The notes under the pieces: model-generated
The model's database searches: none
What the model was told of the DNA's origin: nothing
The model's input: the letters and a program-made list of their open reading frames with translations, nothing else
Translations under genes and position numbers: made by a program
Shown: positions 41,926 to 45,432 of the stretch, in pieces
Numbering within the stretch: the first letter of the stretch is position 1
How the letters are laid out: every line of letters begins with the position of its first letter
Assembly: GCA_003132425.1 (NCBI GenBank)
Contig: PKXS01000050.1
Location: 1-45,432 of the forward strand
Direction: 5' to 3'
Length of the DNA stretch: 45,432 nt
Source: Gammaproteobacteria bacterium
Lineage (GTDB): Bacteria; Pseudomonadota; Gammaproteobacteria; Steroidobacterales; Steroidobacteraceae

Positions 41926-42636
41926 TCAAGCCTGCAGCGAGAACGGCGTGAAATTGGTATCGGTGTCGTAGTAGTCCTCGTTCTCCGCCTTCTTGAGGAA
42001 AGCCACAATGCGGTACGTCAGCGGCGTTGCCACGATTTCCCAACCGCTCTTCAGCGCGTACTGCGTGAACATGATCGCCACTAAGTGCGCCTGCGGCATG
42101 CGGCCGTAGAAAGCGGCGAAGTAGAAAATCACCGAGTCCACCAGCTCGCCGCACAAGGTCGAGCCGACGATGCGCGTCCATAGCCACCGGCCCCGGGTCC
42201 AAATCTTCATTTTCGCCAGCACGTAGCTATTGACGAATGTGCCGCAGAGAAATGCGCTGATCGAGGCCACGACGATGCGCGGCGTGTTGCCGAATATCGC
42301 TTCCACCGCCGACTGATTCGCGGCCGACGATGCCGAGGGCGGCAAATGGACCACCACCGCCGCCATCAGCGACGCAAACGCAAGGGCCGCGAATCCCGCC
42401 CATACCACGCGACGGTCGCGCCCGTAGCCGTACACCTCCGTCAGGATATCGCCGAAGATGTAGGAGATCGGGAAAAACAGCACGCCCGCAAGAAAGGTGA
42501 CCGAGCCGAATAGCGGGACCTCGATGGTGGTCTCCTTGGCGGGTCCGATCAAATTGGAGCACAGCAACACGCAGACATAGGCCGCCATCACAAAATCGTA
42601 GTAACGGAATTGACGGTTTCCGGAGGTTGCGGCCAT
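41926..42636 (-). CDS. yhhQ: Queuosine precursor transporter YhhQ (DUF165 family)
   Basis: YhhQ imports the queuosine precursors preQ0/preQ1 used to modify GUN-anticodon tRNAs. The 236-residue inner-membrane protein has about six membrane segments. Family marks are VLLCSNLIGPAK, LFFPISYIFGDILTEVYGYGRDRRVVW, FVNSYVLAKMKIWTRGRW and ELVDSVIFYFAAFYG. The ATG at 42636 is two codons inside the track's TTG start. It is divergent from the EAL gene with about 220 bases between. No other queuosine gene is in the window. Confidence 0.92.
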   Translation of the reverse strand: MAATSGNRQFRYYDFVMAAYVCVLLCSNLIGPAKETTIEVPLFGSVTFLAGVLFFPISYIFGDILTEVYGYGRDRRVVWAGFAALAFASLMAAVVVHLPPSASSAANQSAVEAIFGNTPRIVVASISAFLCGTFVNSYVLAKMKIWTRGRWLWTRIVGSTLCGELVDSVIFYFAAFYGRMPQAHLVAIMFTQYALKSGWEIVATPLTYRIVAFLKKAENEDYYDTDTNFTPFSLQA

Positions 42637-42858
42637 GGGCAAGCAGTGTAATCGGATGCATAGGTGGGCGCCGAGGATATGTCACACCGGCTACCCGGCG
42701 ATAGCGGCTGCTGGGCGACCAATCCTGGGGCTGCCCCGCGCGACCAATTCGCCGCCGCTTGGGAGCCGGATTTCTCCTCGGGTTTTGGCGAAGACCATCA
42801 CATCAGGAAGGGCGTTAGTACGGTAGATATACAGGCTCACATCCAAAGTATTGGACCT

Positions 42859-44208
42859 ATGGAGCAGGGCAACCCTTTCAGCGCTACGGAGAGTCCGCTC
42901 GTCGATTTCGATGCCGTTTGTCAAAAGGTACGCGCGGCCGTCGAGCCCGCGCGCGCCCATGCCGTTTCTCTCCATGACGAGAAGGGGGATATTCTGTGGC
43001 TGAGCGAAAGCTCCATGGGACCCGACGAACATAATGCCGTCCGCGAGGCGACGGATTCGTTCGCGAACGCCAACGGACCGGCGGTGCTGACCTACGATCT
43101 CGGCGATGCGCGCTCCGCCCTACTCTTGCGCGTCGTCAACGCCCGTGGAGTCCTGGTCGGCGCCATCATGATTGTCCTGGACACGCGGGTCATCAAACAA
43201 GACCCTCGCGGTGCGATTAAACTGGTCACGCCAAAGCTGCAGCGGGCGCTCGGCGATTTTGCCGAGATGCGACCGGGCAGCGCGGTCACCCCCGCGATAT
43301 CTACCTCGCGGGCAGCCGCGTCGCCGGCGGTATCCGTCGCGACTGCCGCTCCAGCGCGCGTAGCGGGGCCCGCGCGAGTAGCCGCGCCCAAGACCGCCGC
43401 AGCGCCCGTCACGAGACCGGGACCGTCCAGACAGCCGCCTCAGACGATCAGTCCGGAAATAGACCGGCTGCATGCCGCCTTGCGCCGCAGCCCGATCGCC
43501 CTGCATGTGCAGCGTCTGGTCCCTTTGACCAAGGGCGGCCATCTGAAGCGTTACGAAGTCCTGCTCCGGTCCAAATCCGACGACGCACCGAATGCGGCTC
43601 CGCAAGCGATGTTGAAGGCCGCCGTCGAGCATGGCCTCGGCTCCATGATCGACCGCCGAGTGATGACAGAACTCGTCGGCTGGCTGGTTCGTCACCCGAA
43701 GGTGTGGCAGACCAGTGGCGTCATGTTCTCCGTAAATCTCACGACGACCGCATTGCACGACGAGCATTTCATAAAGTTTGTCGAACTCTGTTTGGCGAAA
43801 TCGATGCTGTCCAAAGGCACTATTGCGTTCGAAGTCGACGTGCCGACGGCAGTCAAACTCGGCGCACGGACTTACGAAGTTGCCGTTGCGTTGCAGCGCT
43901 TGGGTTGCCCGCTGGTACTCGATGACTTCGCACTGCGCACCGAGTGTTTCGATTTGCTGCGCATGCCGGGGGTTCGATACATCAAGCTGGCGCCGGCAAT
44001 TACGGCAAAAATGCGCACCGACAAATTATCGCAAGCATCCATAACCGCGGTGGTGCAAATGGCCCGGGTCTTAGGAATGCATACCGTGGCCAAGCGCACG
44101 GAATCCGCCGCGGAACAGGAATGGCTGACGGCGCTCGGGGTCGACTTCATTCAATCGCATGCCATGGCGCCGCCGGTATCGATCGACTCTCTGGCAAAAG
44201 CTGAATAA
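42859..44208 (+). CDS. Degenerate EAL-domain protein with N-terminal GAF-like region
   Basis: A 449-residue protein. Residues about 10-135 look like a GAF/roadblock-type sensor fold (ARAHAVSLHDEKGDILWLSES, SALLLRVVNARGVLVGAIMIVLD). Residues about 140-197 are an Ala/Pro/Arg-rich linker. Residues about 200-449 are an EAL domain in which the signature is EVL (233-235, RYEVLLRSK). The metal-binding DDFG block reads LDDFALRTECFDLL, and IKLAPAI stands where KIDRSFV is usual. Hydrolysis of c-di-GMP is therefore doubtful; binding is possible. I start at ATG 42859; the track's 42664 start adds an implausible tail that extends toward the divergent yhhQ. The 222 bases between yhhQ and this start show no clear promoter or gene. 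Confidence 0.75.
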   Translation: MEQGNPFSATESPLVDFDAVCQKVRAAVEPARAHAVSLHDEKGDILWLSESSMGPDEHNAVREATDSFANANGPAVLTYDLGDARSALLLRVVNARGVLVGAIMIVLDTRVIKQDPRGAIKLVTPKLQRALGDFAEMRPGSAVTPAISTSRAAASPAVSVATAAPARVAGPARVAAPKTAAAPVTRPGPSRQPPQTISPEIDRLHAALRRSPIALHVQRLVPLTKGGHLKRYEVLLRSKSDDAPNAAPQAMLKAAVEHGLGSMIDRRVMTELVGWLVRHPKVWQTSGVMFSVNLTTTALHDEHFIKFVELCLAKSMLSKGTIAFEVDVPTAVKLGARTYEVAVALQRLGCPLVLDDFALRTECFDLLRMPGVRYIKLAPAITAKMRTDKLSQASITAVVQMARVLGMHTVAKRTESAAEQEWLTALGVDFIQSHAMAPPVSIDSLAKAE

Positions 44209-44378
44209 CTTCCCGCGCTACACCGCTCGGCGATCCGCGCCGAATGGCGCAGCACTTGCAAATCATTCAGAACACAGCACACTATAGGTGTCTGCAACGA
44301 GACGCCGGAGCCGGGCTAAGTGTTTTGTTAGTCCCATGAGGTTCGGTTCCGGTTCCCGTCTTCGTTAGGCGTTCGCCC

Positions 44379-45029
44379 ATGACACTAAACGCATTGATCG
44401 TCGTCTTCGCGCTCGCGGGTGCGTTGTTCCTTATCGCAGCCGTCCGCCGCCTGCGCCGGCGGCGCCTCGTGGGAGGAGCGCTGAGCGGTGCTACTGCACT
44501 CGCGCTATTTCTGCTCGCGGCGGGCGCCGGACTGGTCGCGACCGATCTTCGTACCTACCAGCGCCTGGCCTATGAGCAACCCGTAGGCGAGTTGCAATTG
44601 ACGCGTACCGGTGAGCGCGAATTCAACGCGGTGTTGACCTATCCCACGGGAGAACATGCCAATTTTGCGTTGCGCGGCGATGAGTGGCAAATCGATGCGC
44701 GGGTGCTCAAATGGCATGCGATGGCCAATATTTTGGGCTTCGATACCGTGTACCGGCTGGAACGCATCAGCGGCCGGTACACCCACATCGAAGATGAGCG
44801 CCGCCTGGCGCGCACCGTGTATGCGTTGAATCCGCCGGCGCGCATCGATCTGTGGGACATGGTGCACCGCTATCGCGACTGGATGCCGTGGCTGGATGCA
44901 CTGTATGGCAGCGCGACGTACTTGCCCATGGCGGACGGCGCGCTATTCGAAATCAAGGTGTCGCAAAGCGGCCTGATTGCGCGGCCGATCAATCAGGCCG
45001 CGCGCGATGCGGTCGGCGGCTGGCACTAG
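44379..45029 (+). CDS. Membrane-anchored protein of unknown function
   Basis: A 216-residue protein with two N-terminal membrane segments (TLNALIVVFALAGALFLIAAV and GALSGATALALFLLAAGAGLVA) separated by a very basic loop (RRLRRRRL). A periplasmic or cytoplasmic beta-rich domain of about 150 residues follows (GELQLTRTGEREFNAVLTYP, WQIDARVLKWHAMANILGFD, YRLERISGRY). Similar proteins are sometimes labelled as efflux pumps, but nothing here resembles a transporter. The function is unknown. The 170 bases upstream contain no gene; GGTTC occurs three times just before the start. Confidence 0.7.
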   Translation: MTLNALIVVFALAGALFLIAAVRRLRRRRLVGGALSGATALALFLLAAGAGLVATDLRTYQRLAYEQPVGELQLTRTGEREFNAVLTYPTGEHANFALRGDEWQIDARVLKWHAMANILGFDTVYRLERISGRYTHIEDERRLARTVYALNPPARIDLWDMVHRYRDWMPWLDALYGSATYLPMADGALFEIKVSQSGLIARPINQAARDAVGGWH

Positions 45030-45185
45030 CAATCGATCTCGACTCGGTCTCCTCTTCCGGCGCCCCAACTTCGTTTATCCGTCGACCGTGTAAAAGGGTC
45101 GCGCCATGCATGCAGCACTCCTGCCGACGGCGGTGCCGATCCGCGGCTCTCGAATGGCAGGGACGCGCCGTAAGCGTTCGTCGGC

Positions 45186-45191
45186 TATAAT
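45186..45191 (+). promoter_or_regulatory. -10 element of the tRNA-Thr gene
   Basis: A perfect TATAAT lies 15 bases before the first tRNA base. No good -35 is visible at 16-18 bases upstream. The 177 bases between the preceding gene and the tRNA hold nothing else I can identify. Confidence 0.5.
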
Positions 45192-45206
45192 TAAGCGCTG
45201 CTCCGG

Positions 45207-45278
45207 GCCGGCTTAGCACAGTGGTAGTGCAACGGTTTTGTAAACCGTAGGTCGGGGGTTCGAATCCCTCAGCCGGCA
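45207..45278 (+). tRNA. tRNA-Thr (anticodon TGT)
   Basis: It folds as a standard cloverleaf: acceptor GCCGGCT/AGCCGGC, D arm GCAC...GTGC, anticodon stem ACGGT/ACCGT with loop TTTGTAA (anticodon TGT, reading ACA), variable AGGTC, and T arm GGGGG-TTCGAAT-CCCTC with one G-U pair. The discriminator base is A. The genome sequence after it is AACC, so the CCA end is not encoded and must be added by nucleotidyltransferase. Confidence 0.95.
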
Positions 45279-45335
45279 AACCAACTTGGGAACAGTGCAA
45301 AAATGCCGGGCGGTATGATCCGCTGAGCGCGATTA

Positions 45336-45370
45336 ATTCGAACCCCCGACAGACAAACAATCGGGTTCGA
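45336..45370. repeat. Inverted copy of the tRNA-Thr T-arm within an imperfect hairpin
   Basis: ATTCGAACCCCCGAC (45336-45350) is the exact reverse complement of 15 bases of the tRNA-Thr T-arm (45251-45265). Together with TCGGGTTCGA shortly after, it forms an imperfect hairpin. The rest of the sequence around it does not fold as a tRNA, so this is a fragment or a repeat rather than a gene. Confidence 0.6.
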
Positions 45371-45392
45371 CGACGCCGCGCAGCGGCGGCGA

Positions 45393-45408
45393 TCGCCCTT
45401 CAGGGCGA
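45393..45408. repeat. REP-like hairpin at the window edge
   Basis: TCGCCCT-TC-AGGGCGA is a perfect 7-bp stem with a 2-base loop in a GC-rich non-coding tail. Such short palindromes are typical of dispersed REP elements, but only one is visible here and the window ends soon after. Confidence 0.35.
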
Positions 45409-45432
45409 CCCCGAACGATCAGCGAGGGGCGA

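Noticed and set aside
45336-45350. A second tRNA on the minus strand
   Set aside because: Only the T-arm sequence is present; no acceptor, D or anticodon stems can be formed around it.

Overview
The window looks like a chromosomal segment of a GC-rich Gammaproteobacterium. Marker genes that support this are fimV, a FimX-like protein, rlmKL fused as in gammaproteobacteria, epmA with a lysine-34 EF-P, adjacent parC/parE, and the Pseudomonas/Xanthomonas-type order aroC, usg/asd-like, fimV, truA, accD. A Xanthomonadales, Nevskiales or Steroidobacter-like lineage is my guess; the sequence alone does not fix it. I see no phage, IS element, CRISPR array or rRNA. Most of the window is protein-coding and no intergenic gap exceeds about 300 bases. 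Most ORF-track lines that oppose these genes are GC-rich shadows.

Layout. (1) 1-7.5 kb, minus strand: prmB, aroC, usg-like, fimV, truA and the 5' end of accD, with a good promoter in front of fimV. (2) 7.5-10 kb, plus strand: SCO1/SenC, psd and epmA, joined by ATGA overlaps, converging on efp, the substrate of EpmA. (3) 10.7-12.8 kb: a REC-PAS-GGDEF-EAL protein with degenerate catalytic motifs (FimX-like). (4) 12.8-17 kb: topoisomerase IV (parE, parC) and a small conserved unknown. (5) 17.3-21.7 kb: a DUF4382-like lipoprotein followed by a patatin plus beta-barrel (type Vd-like) protein. (6) 21.8-24.2 kb: agmatine deiminase, divergent from isocitrate dehydrogenase.

(7) 24.2-31.7 kb, minus strand: a polyamine unit puuD, puuA, potF, potG, potH, potI, followed by a trans-sulfuration PLP enzyme beyond a perfect (CG)10 tract. 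(8) 32-36.1 kb: rlmKL, a small membrane protein and a DnaQ/GIY-YIG nuclease. (9) 36.1-40.9 kb: aguB and puuR, divergent from an omega-aminotransferase (BauA/SpuC type), then a thioredoxin-like protein and a cupin. (10) 41-45.4 kb: an OmpA-like protein, YhhQ, a second degenerate EAL protein, a membrane protein of unknown function, tRNA-Thr(TGT) and a repeat-rich tail.

The dominant accessory theme is putrescine: agmatine to N-carbamoylputrescine (AguA) to putrescine (AguB), uptake (PotFGHI), gamma-glutamylation and hydrolysis (PuuA, PuuD), an omega-transaminase, and a PuuR-type repressor. The strongest new-looking signal is a shared 16-bp palindrome. It is perfect directly before the ATG of puuD and matches at 14 of 16 positions just before the ATG of puuR. 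Both genes lack a visible Shine-Dalgarno sequence.
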